Assembly: GCF_031085175.1 (NCBI RefSeq)
Contig: NZ_JAVHUY010000043.1
Coordinates: 24,029-88,028 of the forward strand
DNA: 64,000 bases
Direction of reading: 5' to 3'
Origin: Phytohabitans maris
Lineage (GTDB): Bacteria > Actinomycetota > Actinomycetes > Mycobacteriales > Micromonosporaceae
Of this stretch, positions 1 through 9,700 are shown piece after piece; position 1 is the stretch's first letter; the number at the start of each line of letters is the position of its first letter. The notes beneath the pieces are model-generated. The model had not been told where the DNA came from. It worked only from the letters and a program-made list of their open reading frames with translations, and did no database searches. Both the position numbers and the translations under genes were made by a program.

Positions 1-454
1 CCCGGTGGCTGATCCGCACGCCCTTGGGCCGGCCGGTGGACCCGGATGTGAAGAGCACGTACGCGGTGCTGTCGAAGCCTACGTCGGATTCCACGGAAGG
101 TCCGGCGGCCGGCGGCAGCACCCCGCAAACCCGGGCCGGCCAGGCGGGCAAGTACACCGCCCCGAGGTGTAACAGCGCGTAGACGGCAACGAACAGCTCA
201 ACGCCGCGGTGCAGGCCGACCACCGGCGCGTACGCCCTGGGCACGCAGGCTGCGGGCGAGCGGGCAGCCCGCTCGTCGAGCTGGGCGTAGGTCGGCTCCA
301 CGCCGTCGCACCGCAGCGCGGGCGCGTCCGGTGTGCGCCAGCGCTGTTGCTGGAACGCTGTCAGCAGCGTGCGGGTGGGCCGGCGCACCACTGGGCCATG
401 TCGCTGGAAGGTACGCCCGCCGGCGCCCTTACGCAGCCTGACCTGGCAGAGCTA
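1..454 (-). pseudogene. NRPS adenylation-domain remnant, cut by window edge
   Basis: One minus-strand frame runs without stops from an in-frame TAG at 452-454 to the window edge and matches the N-terminal part of an NRPS adenylation domain. Visible pieces are RTPDAPALRCDG, TYAQLDERA, ELFVAVYALLHLGAVYLP and the A3 phosphate-binding core VLFTSGSTGRPKGVRISHR at about 1-55. Only about 28 residues separate YLP from YVLF, where the family has roughly 60-70, so an internal piece is missing. No start codon and no condensation or carrier domain precedes it. It may continue as a longer frame to the left of the window. I read it as debris of an older NRPS gene; the substrate cannot be predicted because the A4-A5 region lies outside the window. 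Confidence 0.7.
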
Positions 455-700
455 CTGCTGCCGACCTCGCGGGCGGACATGACCGCCGTGGAGACCTTCC
501 CGATCGCCGCGTTCGGCGGCTCGGCCGATCCGTCGGTGCCCGTCGGTGACGTCGCAGCGTGGGGTCGGCACACCGAATCGCGGTTCAGCCTCCACACGCA
601 TCCGGGCGGTCACCTCTACCTGCTCGAGCGGGACAACACCGTACAGCGCACGCTGGAAAAGCTCTGCGTCCTCGGCTCCTCCGCCACGAGCGGTTCGTGA
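398..700 (+). pseudogene. type II thioesterase (GrsT family) C-terminal remnant
   Basis: The frame ending in TGA at 698-700 carries the C-terminal half of an NRPS editing thioesterase. LEGTPAGALTQPDLAELLLP is the lid-region signature, PIAAFGGSADPSVP holds the catalytic Asp, and HTHPGGHLYLL holds the catalytic His followed by the usual C-terminal helix. The N-terminal half with the GHSMG nucleophile motif is absent; upstream sequence in this frame is only the antisense of the adenylation remnant. The first codon used is an internal ATG. It lies head to head with the adenylation remnant, as after a rearrangement. A type II thioesterase normally removes wrong acyl groups from carrier proteins; this copy cannot be active. 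Confidence 0.65.
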
Positions 701-729
701 CTCGCGCCGGCCACTGCCCCAGTTCACGA

Positions 730-3700
730 TCATTTCGAGTTGGCCGTCAGGGAAAGGGGCGCGTGGCTCTTGCTCTGCTCCGGCCACAACAACTGGTCGA
801 CGCGTTGCACGGTCTCGAGCCGGTGGGCGATGACGAGCACCGTGCGGCCGGCGGCGAGCCGGCCGATCGCGTCCTGGATACGGGCCTCGGTATCGGGGTC
901 GACGCTGGCGACCGCCTCGTCGAGGATGAGTATCGGTGAGTCCTTCAGCAGGGCGCGCGCGATAGAGAGCCGTTGACGCTGGCCGCCGGAAAGGCTCGTG
1001 CCGCCGTCGTCGAGGACCGTCTCCAACCCGTCCGGGAGGGCCCGCACGACGTCATCGCATTGTGCCGCGGTCAGTGCGGCCCAGATCTCGTCGTCGGTAG
1101 CCTCGGGGCGCCCGAGGGTGACGTTGTAGCGGATCGTGTCGTGGAACAGGTACACGTCCTGGTAGACCGTGGTAACCATCCGCATGACGACGTCGCTGCC
1201 GAGGTCGCGAAGGTCCTGGCCGCCGATGAAGACCGCGCCGGTGTCGACGTCCCACAACCGCGCAGCGAGGTTGGCGATGGTGGACTTGCCCGCGCCTGAG
1301 GGACCCACCAGAGCCGTGACCGTTCCGGGCCGAGCCTTGAACGACACGTCCCGCAGCACCTGGCGCACACCCTCGTCGGCAGGTTCGGCCGGGTCGCGTT
1401 CATCGTAGGTGAATCCCACGCCGCGGAACTCGATCGAGGCGTCCGCGGGCGTGGCGAGGCGGGCCGGTTCGGCGAGCACCGGGGCGTCCCACACCTGGGC
1501 GATCTGCTGGGCGATCTGCTGCTGGTTGCGCCGGTACCCCGCGAGGTTGTTCAACTCCTGGACGGGTTGGTACAGCGTGAGCGTGAGCATCAGGAACAGC
1601 AGCAAGGTCGTCGCCGCCACCACCCCGGACGTATAGAAGGCGCTGCCGGCGAGGATCAGCACTACCAGGCCGGACTCGACGGCGATCGCGCCCAAGGCCA
1701 CGGCCGGCGTGGCCCGCACCGACGTCGCGACGCTGGCATCGCGTAGCCGGTCCACGGCGGCCGCGTACCGGGTGGCGATGGACGAAGCCGGGTTGCCGCG
1801 AAGCACAGCCGCCCCGCGCGCCTGCTCGATCAGGACCGTCGCCGCTTCCCGCCGGGCGGCGTGCACGTCGGCGAACACCCGACGGTAGACGCGGTCGCTC
1901 CAGATCGCGATGACGAAGAACAGCGGGAAGCCGATCAGAGCGGCGAGCGCCAGCCGCCAGTCGACGACCGCCAGGATCATCGCGGCATACACAGCCTGGA
2001 GCAACGCGCCGGAGACCCGCTGCGGGATGTTCTGGATGTCCAGCATCACGATGTCGTTGCCGATCAGAGTCGTGACGCGGCCGTTGTCGAAACGGGAAAG
2101 GAAACCCAGCGGCACCCGCCGCAGGCGTTCCACAATGGACAGTTGCACATCGGCCTTCGCGACGGCCGACACCTGCCAGACGACGCCGTTGGCCCACTGC
2201 GCCGTCAACAGCCGTAGCAGGAGCCCAACCCCGAGCACCCAGGTGACTGTCCAAACGAACGTGGACGTCAGCGCCTCGCCGCCAGCGACCTCGTCCACGG
2301 CGGCGTCCAGTACCAGGAACACCGCCAGCAGCGGGATACCGCGCACCATGCCGTCCAGCAGCAGCGCGGGCAGGCCGCGCCGCAGCAGTGTCGGCCAGCC
2401 GCGGCCGAGCAGAGCGCGCCACTGCCGGACGAAGCCCATCGCGCCAAGGCCTGGCACCACGACGGACCGGGCCGCGGCCTCCCACGGGTCGATCGTCGCG
2501 GCCGTAACCGGGCCGTCCGCCAGGCCGGTTGGCAGTGCCGGTGCCGGCGCGTCGTCGGGCCGCTCCAGCCGCCAGCCCACCGCCCGGGCGTAGGCGTCCC
2601 ACAGCGCGCGGTAGCCGGTGCTGCCGGCAAGCAGTTCCTCGTGCGTGCCCTGCCCCACGATCTCGCCGTCCGCGACGTACGCGATCTGGTCGCTGCCGCG
2701 GATCGTGGCGAGCCGGTGTGCGATCGCGACGACAGTGCGCCCGGCGGTCAGAGCCGCGACCGCCTCCAGCGTGGCCTGCTCGGTCTGCACGCCGAGCGAC
2801 GCCGTGGCTTCGTCGAACACGACGATCGGCGCGTCCTTGAGCAGCGCCCGCGCGACCGAGACGCGCTGGCGCTGGCCACCCGAAAGCGTGCCGCCACCGG
2901 CCGGCAGCGGAGTGTCCCACCCCTGTGGGAGCTGGTCGGCGAGCGCCCCCAGCTGGGCCGCGCGGCAGGCCGCCTCGACCTCGGCATCGGAGGCGCCGGG
3001 GCGGGCGATCCGCACATTCTCCCGCAGGGTCGCGGCGAACACGTACTCGTCCTGCTGCACGAAGGCGACGAGCCGCGCCAGCTCGGCCGAGGGAATGTCG
3101 CGAACGTCGACACCGCCGATCATCACGGTGCCGGCAGTCGCGTCCCAGAACCGCGTAACCAGCCGGGCGATCGTGGACTTGCCAGCGCCGGTCGGGCCGA
3201 CCAGCGCGAACCGCGCACCCTCGGGGATGTACAGCTCGACGTCACGCAGCACCGGTGGGGCGCCGGCCGCATAGGCGAACGAGACGCCTCGCAGCTGGAT
3301 GTCGAACCGCTCCGGTACCTGCGGCTCGGCCGGCTCGGGCAGTGGCTCCTCGGCGAGGAACTCCCGGATCGCGGTAGCGGCGAACCGGACGCGGATCATC
3401 ACCGTGGCGATCACACCGACGAACCCGATGAGTGGGGTCAGGTAGCCGAGTGCCAGCAGGAGGAACAGCGCCAGCGTGGCCAACCCGATCCCGCCGTCGG
3501 CAAACCTCAGCCCGGCCACGGGCAGCAGCGCTGCCACCGCGAACCCGGTGCCGACGGTCGTGGCCGACACCAGCCACCGCATCGGCCCCGACGTGGCGCG
3601 GTACCGCTCGGCACCGGTGACGACAGCGTCGCGGGCCTGGTCGTACCCCGAGTCGGGGCGCAGGAACCCCCGAATCACCTTGATGCCCTGCAGGTAGCCC

Positions 3701-4305
3701 GTCACGGCCTTGTTGAGCACCGCCGTACGCGCCGCGAGCTCCTTGTCGCCCGATGCGGCCAACGCCATTCCGATGCCGGAGACGGCAACTAGCAGCACCA
3801 GCGAACCCAGCGCGACCAGGCCGAGCTGCCAGTCCACGAACATCAGCAACGCGGTCGTGGTGACCGGCACCGCCGCGGCGGCGGCCAGGTCCGGCACGCC
3901 GTGCGCCAGCGCCTCCTCCAACTGTTCGACATCGTCGTGCAGCAGCTTCTTCGTCTCCCCGGTCGAGCGCGCCTGCACACGTCCGAGCGGCAGGCGCCGC
4001 ATCTGCCGGGCGATCGCCAGGCGCAGCCCGGCCAGAATCCGGTACGCAGCGACGTGAGCCACCTGCGTCGACAGGCCGGACGCGACAGCCCGCACGACCA
4101 ACGCCGCAGCCGTGGCCGCCGCGATCCAGCCGATCGTGGCCGAACCGGAGGGTGGGCCGTCGAACAGGGCGACCGTCACCGCGTACACCGCGACGTACGG
4201 GGCGAGCGAGCAGGCACCGGCAACCACCGCGAGCAAAGCGGACAGCGCCAGCCGCCCACGGTGGCGAGCCACGACCGACCCGAGGGTGTCTGAGGTTAGG
4301 CTCAC
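730..4305 (-). CDS. fused two-half ABC exporter, YbtP/YbtQ-IrtAB-like, C-terminus truncated
   Basis: A 1191-residue protein has two complete transmembrane-NBD halves in one chain. NBD1 has Walker A GPTGAGKST (about residue 371), LSGGQ, Walker B VVFDEA and H-loop IAHRL. NBD2 has GPSGAGKST (about 1004), LSGGQ, LILDEA and IAHRL. The D-loop of NBD1 reads ATASLGVQTE, so the usual Asp is Gly, while NBD2 keeps SVDPDTE. After the NBD2 H-loop the family sequence stops at VDQLL and a short unrelated tail SKSHAPLSLTANSK follows, so about 30 terminal residues are missing next to the debris at 1-700. The GTG start at 4305 lies inside an iron box; a second in-frame GTG at 4272 is possible. Likely role: siderophore export or ferric-siderophore handling at the membrane. 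Confidence 0.8.
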   Translation of the reverse strand: MSLTSDTLGSVVARHRGRLALSALLAVVAGACSLAPYVAVYAVTVALFDGPPSGSATIGWIAAATAAALVVRAVASGLSTQVAHVAAYRILAGLRLAIARQMRRLPLGRVQARSTGETKKLLHDDVEQLEEALAHGVPDLAAAAAVPVTTTALLMFVDWQLGLVALGSLVLLVAVSGIGMALAASGDKELAARTAVLNKAVTGYLQGIKVIRGFLRPDSGYDQARDAVVTGAERYRATSGPMRWLVSATTVGTGFAVAALLPVAGLRFADGGIGLATLALFLLLALGYLTPLIGFVGVIATVMIRVRFAATAIREFLAEEPLPEPAEPQVPERFDIQLRGVSFAYAAGAPPVLRDVELYIPEGARFALVGPTGAGKSTIARLVTRFWDATAGTVMIGGVDVRDIPSAELARLVAFVQQDEYVFAATLRENVRIARPGASDAEVEAACRAAQLGALADQLPQGWDTPLPAGGGTLSGGQRQRVSVARALLKDAPIVVFDEATASLGVQTEQATLEAVAALTAGRTVVAIAHRLATIRGSDQIAYVADGEIVGQGTHEELLAGSTGYRALWDAYARAVGWRLERPDDAPAPALPTGLADGPVTAATIDPWEAAARSVVVPGLGAMGFVRQWRALLGRGWPTLLRRGLPALLLDGMVRGIPLLAVFLVLDAAVDEVAGGEALTSTFVWTVTWVLGVGLLLRLLTAQWANGVVWQVSAVAKADVQLSIVERLRRVPLGFLSRFDNGRVTTLIGNDIVMLDIQNIPQRVSGALLQAVYAAMILAVVDWRLALAALIGFPLFFVIAIWSDRVYRRVFADVHAARREAATVLIEQARGAAVLRGNPASSIATRYAAAVDRLRDASVATSVRATPAVALGAIAVESGLVVLILAGSAFYTSGVVAATTLLLFLMLTLTLYQPVQELNNLAGYRRNQQQIAQQIAQVWDAPVLAEPARLATPADASIEFRGVGFTYDERDPAEPADEGVRQVLRDVSFKARPGTVTALVGPSGAGKSTIANLAARLWDVDTGAVFIGGQDLRDLGSDVVMRMVTTVYQDVYLFHDTIRYNVTLGRPEATDDEIWAALTAAQCDDVVRALPDGLETVLDDGGTSLSGGQRQRLSIARALLKDSPILILDEAVASVDPDTEARIQDAIGRLAAGRTVLVIAHRLETVQRVDQLLWPEQSKSHAPLSLTANSK

Positions 4306-4309
4306 CTAA
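4291..4309 (-). promoter_or_regulatory. iron box (DmdR/IdeR-type operator)
   Basis: TGAGGTTAGGCTCACCTAA matches the 19-bp consensus TTAGGTTAGGCTAACCTAA at 17 positions. It overlaps the first codon of the fused ABC exporter, so either transcription is leaderless or translation starts at the later GTG. Iron-loaded regulator bound here would repress the exporter. Confidence 0.8.
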
Positions 4310-4450
4310 GTGAGGCTAGAGACCCAGGGGCGGTAAATCAAACGTTCCGTATATTTACTGATCACGCGATGTCGTTGACGAACGCGCCCGGCCCTGCTGG
4401 TCGACTACCGCTACGACCACGCGGACCCCACGACGCGGCACAGCGCCGAG

Positions 4451-4790
4451 CTACAGGAAGCTGACGTCCCGGGCGAGCCGAAGCTCGCCGGAGTAGCTGA
4501 TCGTGCTCGTAGCCCGGCGCATGTACGCCCGCCATGGATCCGAGCCGGACTCACGGCCGCCGCCGGTCTCCTTCTTGCCGCCGATCTCTGCCCCGAGGCG
4601 CCGATGTTGACGTTGGCGGCGCGAGCCGACGGCGAAACGTACGCCCGAAGCCGAGAAGACAACCCAGTGACAGACGCTCTGGCGGCAGTCACTCGGTCGA
4701 GCGAATGGATGATGGACGTCCTCGTGGCGGTTCGCGACGAGCAGATCCCGAACGCCTGGGTCGGCGCCGGAGTCCTTCGCGACCTGGTCT
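4451..4790 (-). pseudogene. ALDH7-type aldehyde dehydrogenase remnant, frameshifted
   Basis: On the minus strand the C-terminal end of an aldehyde dehydrogenase of the lysine-catabolic ALDH7 (piperideine-6-carboxylate dehydrogenase) type is visible: KKETGGGRESGSDPW, then RAYMRRATSTISYSGEL, ending RDVSFL and TAG at 4451-4453. The preceding piece, NVNIGASG, is in another frame, and still earlier VTGLSS-like residues are followed by a stretch with no family match, so at least one frameshift and one deletion have occurred. The catalytic Cys region is absent. The rest of the 4310-5000 interval shows no other gene. It may be a relic of the chromosomal gene that stood here before the siderophore genes arrived. 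Confidence 0.6.
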
Positions 4791-5000
4791 GGGCCGAGCG
4801 GTACGGGTCCGGGTGATCGCCTGGGCAGGTCCGTGGGGGTGGCAGGAACCGTCGATGCGGCCGCTCCGTGGTCCGATCGTCGTTGGCCGGGCTCAGATCG
4901 TGCGGGCCGACGAAGGCAACATCGACCCTACCCGAGCAAGGTCGGCGGTCAACCAGGGCTGGGTCCTGGCCGCGAACATCGCCGCGCGATGGATCGAGCA

Positions 5001-5019
5001 TGAGGTTAGCCTAACCTAA
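5001..5019 (+). promoter_or_regulatory. near-perfect iron box
   Basis: TGAGGTTAGCCTAACCTAA differs from the palindromic iron-box consensus at position 2 and has C at the symmetric centre. It lies 120 bp before the flavoprotein start at 5139, with no other gene between, so iron-dependent repression of that gene is expected. Confidence 0.85.
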
Positions 5020-5138
5020 GGGCGGATGCTATTGTTCGATCATCCACCTTCAGATGTGGGGCGGCGCAGTCTCGGCACTGCAATCGGTGGTTGTCGCGAT
5101 ACCTTTTGTCGTTCGTCGGTTACGGCAGTGAGGCGGAC

Positions 5139-6587
5139 ATGCGCAACGCGGATGTTGTAGTGGTAGGTGGAGGAAACGCTGGCTACTGCGCGGCTCACGC
5201 GGCGGCCGAACGGGGGCGACGCGTGGTGTTGCTGGAGAAGGCGCCGCGAGCGCATGCCGGTGGGAACAGCTATTACACGCTAGGTACGACCCGGATGGCG
5301 CACGACGGGCTCGACGACCTGCTCGAGGTCCTCGAGCCGGATGAGCGTCACGCGCGTACCGTGGTCCCGCCATACTCGGCGGCAGAGTTCCTGGCCGATC
5401 TTGAGCGGGTCACCGAGGGACGGGGCGATAAAGAACTCGCCGAGGCTGTCGTCGAAGGCTCGCGTGACACGGTCCGCTGGCTACATGACTTGGGACTGCG
5501 ATTCCAGCTGATGTACGAGCGGCAAGCTCACGAGCGTCCCGATGGGACCTTCGTGTTCTGGGGTGAAGCGCACGTGTGCAACGTCGACGGTGGGCGTGGG
5601 CTGATGTCGGACCATGAGCGCGTCGCAACCCGACTCGGAGTCGAGGTGCACTACGACTGCCCGGTCACAGGGCTGTCGACTGATGGTGGTGCGGTCGTTG
5701 GCGTTCGGATAGGCGATCAGGAGTTTCCAGCGGAGTCGGTGGTGATCGCCAGTGGCGGTTTCGAGGCGAACGCGCAATGGCGTCAGTGCTACTTGGGAGA
5801 CGGGTGGCAGCACGCGAAGGTGCGTGGCACGCCGTACAACACCGGAGACCTGATCAGAGCGGCCCTGGAGATAGGTGCAGACCGTGGAGGCGACTGGTCG
5901 AGTTGTCATAGTGTTCCGTGGGACGCATCATTTCCCGAAAACGAGAGCAATCGTTCCTTGACAAACCGGCTCAGCCGGTACGGCTACCCGCTCGGCATCG
6001 TTGTCAACCGCCAGGGTCAACGATTCCTCGACGAAGGTGCGGACTTTCGCAACTATACGTACGCGAAGCACGGCAAGTTGATCCTTGAACAGCCGGGATC
6101 GGTCGCGTTTCAGGTATTCGATGCGAAGTCGCGATTGATGCTCGACGCGTACGAGTATGAGATGCCCGGAATCACCCCGATCATCGCCAACAGCGTCGAG
6201 GAGCTCGCCGCGGCCATGGGCGTCGACATCGACGGATTCGTGCAGACGGTTCGGGAATTCAACGCATCGATCGACGCCAGCCATCCGCTCGATCCAACGA
6301 TCAAGGACGGCCGCAGCGCGTCGGTGGAGCCCATCAAGAGCAACTGGGCAGCGGCGGTCGCGGCGCCACCGTACTACGCGTATCCAGTGACTTGTGGAGT
6401 CAGTTTCACCTTTGGCGGCCTTCGCGGTGACGTTGACGGCCGAGTGCTTGATGTGTCCGGTTCGCCTATCCCAGGACTTTTCGCCTGCGGTGAAACGCTC
6501 GGCGGCCTCTTCAGCGGAAACTACCCGACAGGTTCCGGTCTGACTGCGGGAATGGTGATCGGACGACGCGCAGGCTCGCTCGCCTGA
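5139..6587 (+). CDS. FAD-dependent dehydrogenase, tricarballylate dehydrogenase (TcuA)-like
   Basis: The 482-residue protein begins MRNADVVVVGGGNAGYCAA, a GxGxxG Rossmann FAD motif, and belongs to the fumarate reductase/succinate dehydrogenase flavoprotein family. The C-terminal FAD-binding end is GLFSGNYPTGSGLTAGM. Length and motifs fit tricarballylate or 3-ketosteroid-type dehydrogenases that oxidise a substrate next to a carboxylate or carbonyl. I chose ATG 5139 because GAGGCGG lies just before it and the FAD motif follows at once; an upstream in-frame start at 5091 would add 16 residues without family similarity. It stands alone between an iron box and the end of NRPS-1, convergent with it. 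Its substrate is unknown; the iron box suggests a part in making, trimming or breaking down the siderophore or a carboxylate building block. Confidence 0.75.
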   Translation: MRNADVVVVGGGNAGYCAAHAAAERGRRVVLLEKAPRAHAGGNSYYTLGTTRMAHDGLDDLLEVLEPDERHARTVVPPYSAAEFLADLERVTEGRGDKELAEAVVEGSRDTVRWLHDLGLRFQLMYERQAHERPDGTFVFWGEAHVCNVDGGRGLMSDHERVATRLGVEVHYDCPVTGLSTDGGAVVGVRIGDQEFPAESVVIASGGFEANAQWRQCYLGDGWQHAKVRGTPYNTGDLIRAALEIGADRGGDWSSCHSVPWDASFPENESNRSLTNRLSRYGYPLGIVVNRQGQRFLDEGADFRNYTYAKHGKLILEQPGSVAFQVFDAKSRLMLDAYEYEMPGITPIIANSVEELAAAMGVDIDGFVQTVREFNASIDASHPLDPTIKDGRSASVEPIKSNWAAAVAAPPYYAYPVTCGVSFTFGGLRGDVDGRVLDVSGSPIPGLFACGETLGGLFSGNYPTGSGLTAGMVIGRRAGSLA

Positions 6588-6740
6588 GTCGTTACCCCGC
6601 CAGCCTGCCACTGAGTCTCCTGGCAGCTACCGGGACCGGACTCACGCCAGCAGGCGACGACGAGTTCGTCAAACCAGATCGCCTTTCCACGATGGCCTCC
6701 CATCCGTCCGCTCGCCACACGAGTCAGTCAACGACGTTCC

Positions 6741-9700
6741 TCACCCTCCCTCGACCTGGGAGCGTTGACGTTTCCTGGCTGCCCGACGGAGTGCGTCTGG
6801 CATAGCTTTTTTGAGATCGGTGACCACCTTTTCCACGAAGCCGAGGAAAGTGATTGTTGTCGCGTCCGGATCGATGCGATACCGGATAACCGCGCGATAC
6901 AGCTGCTCGGTGCCCTCTGGAGCCGCTGACCCGCCATCCGGCCCATACACCCGCGTGAGGAGCACCGCGGGAGAGGGCGCACGTCGCAATGCCCTGCGTC
7001 CGGTCTTGTTATGGTAACGCAGCAGTGCCAGCTCGGCGGTTCTGGTCGGCTCGGCCTCGTCGAGAGCGACGGTAGCGGCCGCGGTGAACGGACCGACTGA
7101 CATCGTGTCGTCATGGGGAGTCAGTGTGACTTCCTCGTCGACCACGCCGCCGATTAGTCGCGCGATTCCCGTTGAATGGAGTGCGCTGCGAATGGCGTCG
7201 TTGACGACGTCGTCCGTAAGGGAGCTATCCCAGCGGAAGGTGGAGACGGCGGCAGAAGCAAAGGTGGGTTCGTCGGTCGTCTGCGCTCGGGCGAGAAGGT
7301 CTTTCCAGCGATCGAGACCGTCCGTAGCGACGGCATCGCCGGCTGCTTCGATGGCTTCGAGCGCGGGGACGAGCGCTGGTGGGCGGGACACTTCCGCTAC
7401 GCCGGACACGGACCGCTGAAGTGCCTCCGCCAGACGGTGCAGAGACGCCCGGTCGACGGTTGCCGCGTGGACGGCGAGCACTGCCACCGTCTGCTCGGGG
7501 TCGCGTGTGTATGCGAGGGCGGCCGGGCTGCCGGCCGAGATATCAATGAGATCGACGGCGGCCGACCTGATTGCGTCAATGTTGACGTTTGGATTGGCAG
7601 TCAACTCCACACTCTGGGGCTGGACTGTCTCTGGAGGTAGGAGGTGGGTAAACCAGAGCCGCCGGCTGGTGGTGTCAATTGATAGGCGAAGCGCGTCCGT
7701 GTTAGCGACGAGCGATCGGAAAGACGAGGCGACCGATTCGCTCGTCGACTGCGCGGGCAAACTGATGCGTTCAGTAAACACGTACCCATCGGGTGCAATG
7801 TCCGCCTCGCGCAACCGCTCGAGGGCAGCCGAAGTTGGAATGAGAACCGGCTCCGCCGAAATGGCGCCGTGCATCGACGGTGCAAGCAGCGCAGCGAGGG
7901 CGCCGATAGTGCGCCGCACGAACACGTCACGCAGATTGAACGTCAGATTGTGCTCACGAGCGTAGGCAACGAGTCGTGTCGCGGAAATGCTGTCGCCACC
8001 CAAGCGGAAGAAGTCGTTGTCCACGTGGAGGTCGGTGTCGTCGTTGAGGTGTAGTACGTCGCGGAATATGGTGGCGAGGACGATCTCGGTTTCGGTTTCT
8101 GGTGCTCGGCCGCCGGCCGTGTCCGCGGCGAGGTCCGGTTCGGGCAGTGCGCGGCGGTCCAGCTTCCCGTTCGCTGTGACGGGGAACCTGTCCAGGCGTG
8201 TGACGGTGGCTGGCACCATGTACTCCGGCAGTGACCGTGCGAGATGCTCGCGCAGTGTGTCGAGCAGTACGGTTTCCTCGACCGGTGCGGGGCTGGCCGT
8301 GGTCACGTATGCCGCGAGGTACTTGCCGCCGGCTGGGTGATCGAGCGCGATGACTGCCGCACCTGACACCCATGGATGTTCCTGGAGGACCGTGTGGATC
8401 TCGTCGAGCTCGATCCGGAACCCGCGTATCTTCACCTGATCGTCGCTGCGGCCGAGGTACTCCAGCTGTCCTTGGGAGTTCCACCGCACGATGTCACCTG
8501 TGCGGTACAGCCGTGCGCCCTCGTCACTGAACGGGTCGGCGACGAACCGGTCAGCGGTCAAGCCCGGGCGGGCCGCATATCCGTCGGCGAGTTGGACCCC
8601 GCCCAGGTAGAGTTCGCCGGCCACACCGACCGGGACCGGACGCAACCACGTGTCAAGAACACGCACCGTCGTATTCGCCGCCGGAACACCGATCGGCACC
8701 CCCACCGCATCGACAAGCTCGGCCTGAACCACCGGGTGAGCGGTCACATCCACGGCCGCCTCCGTCGGCCCGTATAGGTTGTGCAAGTCCGCGTTCTCGA
8801 ATAACACAACGGCACCGGCCGCAGGCGAAACGGGTAACACCTCGCCAGAGAAGAACACTCGCCGTACCGAGTCCACCGACGTCCGGTTCGGGTCCGAGGT
8901 GAGCAATGCCTGCAGCATCGACGGCACAAAATGAGTTATCGTCACACCGCGACGATCAATCACTTTGAGCAGATAGTGTGGATCCTTATGTCCGCCGTCC
9001 CGCGCCACGATCACCACTGCACCAGTAACCAGCGGCAAGAAGAACTCCCACACCGACACGTCGAACACGAATGGGGTCTTCAACAGCACCCGATCCGACT
9101 CATCGATCCGGTAGTCATCACGCATCCACCGCAGTCGGTTGACCATTGCTTGGTGGGTGATCTGAACGCCTTTGGGGCGTCCGGTGGTGCCGGAAGTGAA
9201 GATCACGTACACGGCATCAGCCGGGAGCAGTGGACGCGACAACTGTGGTGGGTCGATCACGCCGGCATCGAGGTGTCGCTGCACGAGCTCGTCGTCGATG
9301 AGCAGCATGCCCGCAGGATGATCGGTGAGCACGTGATGATAGACATCGGCGGTGTGCTGGTCTGTGATCACGGCACATGGTGTGGCGTCCTCAAGAATGT
9401 GCTTGACGCGTTCGGCTGGATAGTCTTGGTCGATCGGCACGTACGCCGCCCCGGCACGGATCACCCCAGCCAAAGCGACCACCAAATCGGCCGAGCGCGG
9501 CATAGCGACCGCGACCCGATCCCCAACCCGCACGCCCTCCTCAACGAGGAGGTGCGCGAGAGCGTTGACCCGCGCATCAAGTTCGCCATAGGTAAGTTCA
9601 GTGCCGTCGTCAGCGATGACCGCGACCACATCCGGGCTCGCCGCTACCTGCCGGCGCACTAACTCGTCAACAGTCGCCCCGGGAACATCGAACGTCTCAC

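Noticed and set aside
1400..3792. Long open frames on both strands within the fused exporter gene
   Set aside because: They lack recognisable domains and ribosome sites, and lie in shadow frames of a well-supported gene.
6588..6740. Short minus-strand frame between the flavoprotein and NRPS-1
   Set aside because: It has no recognisable similarity and lies in a 150-bp convergent gap.
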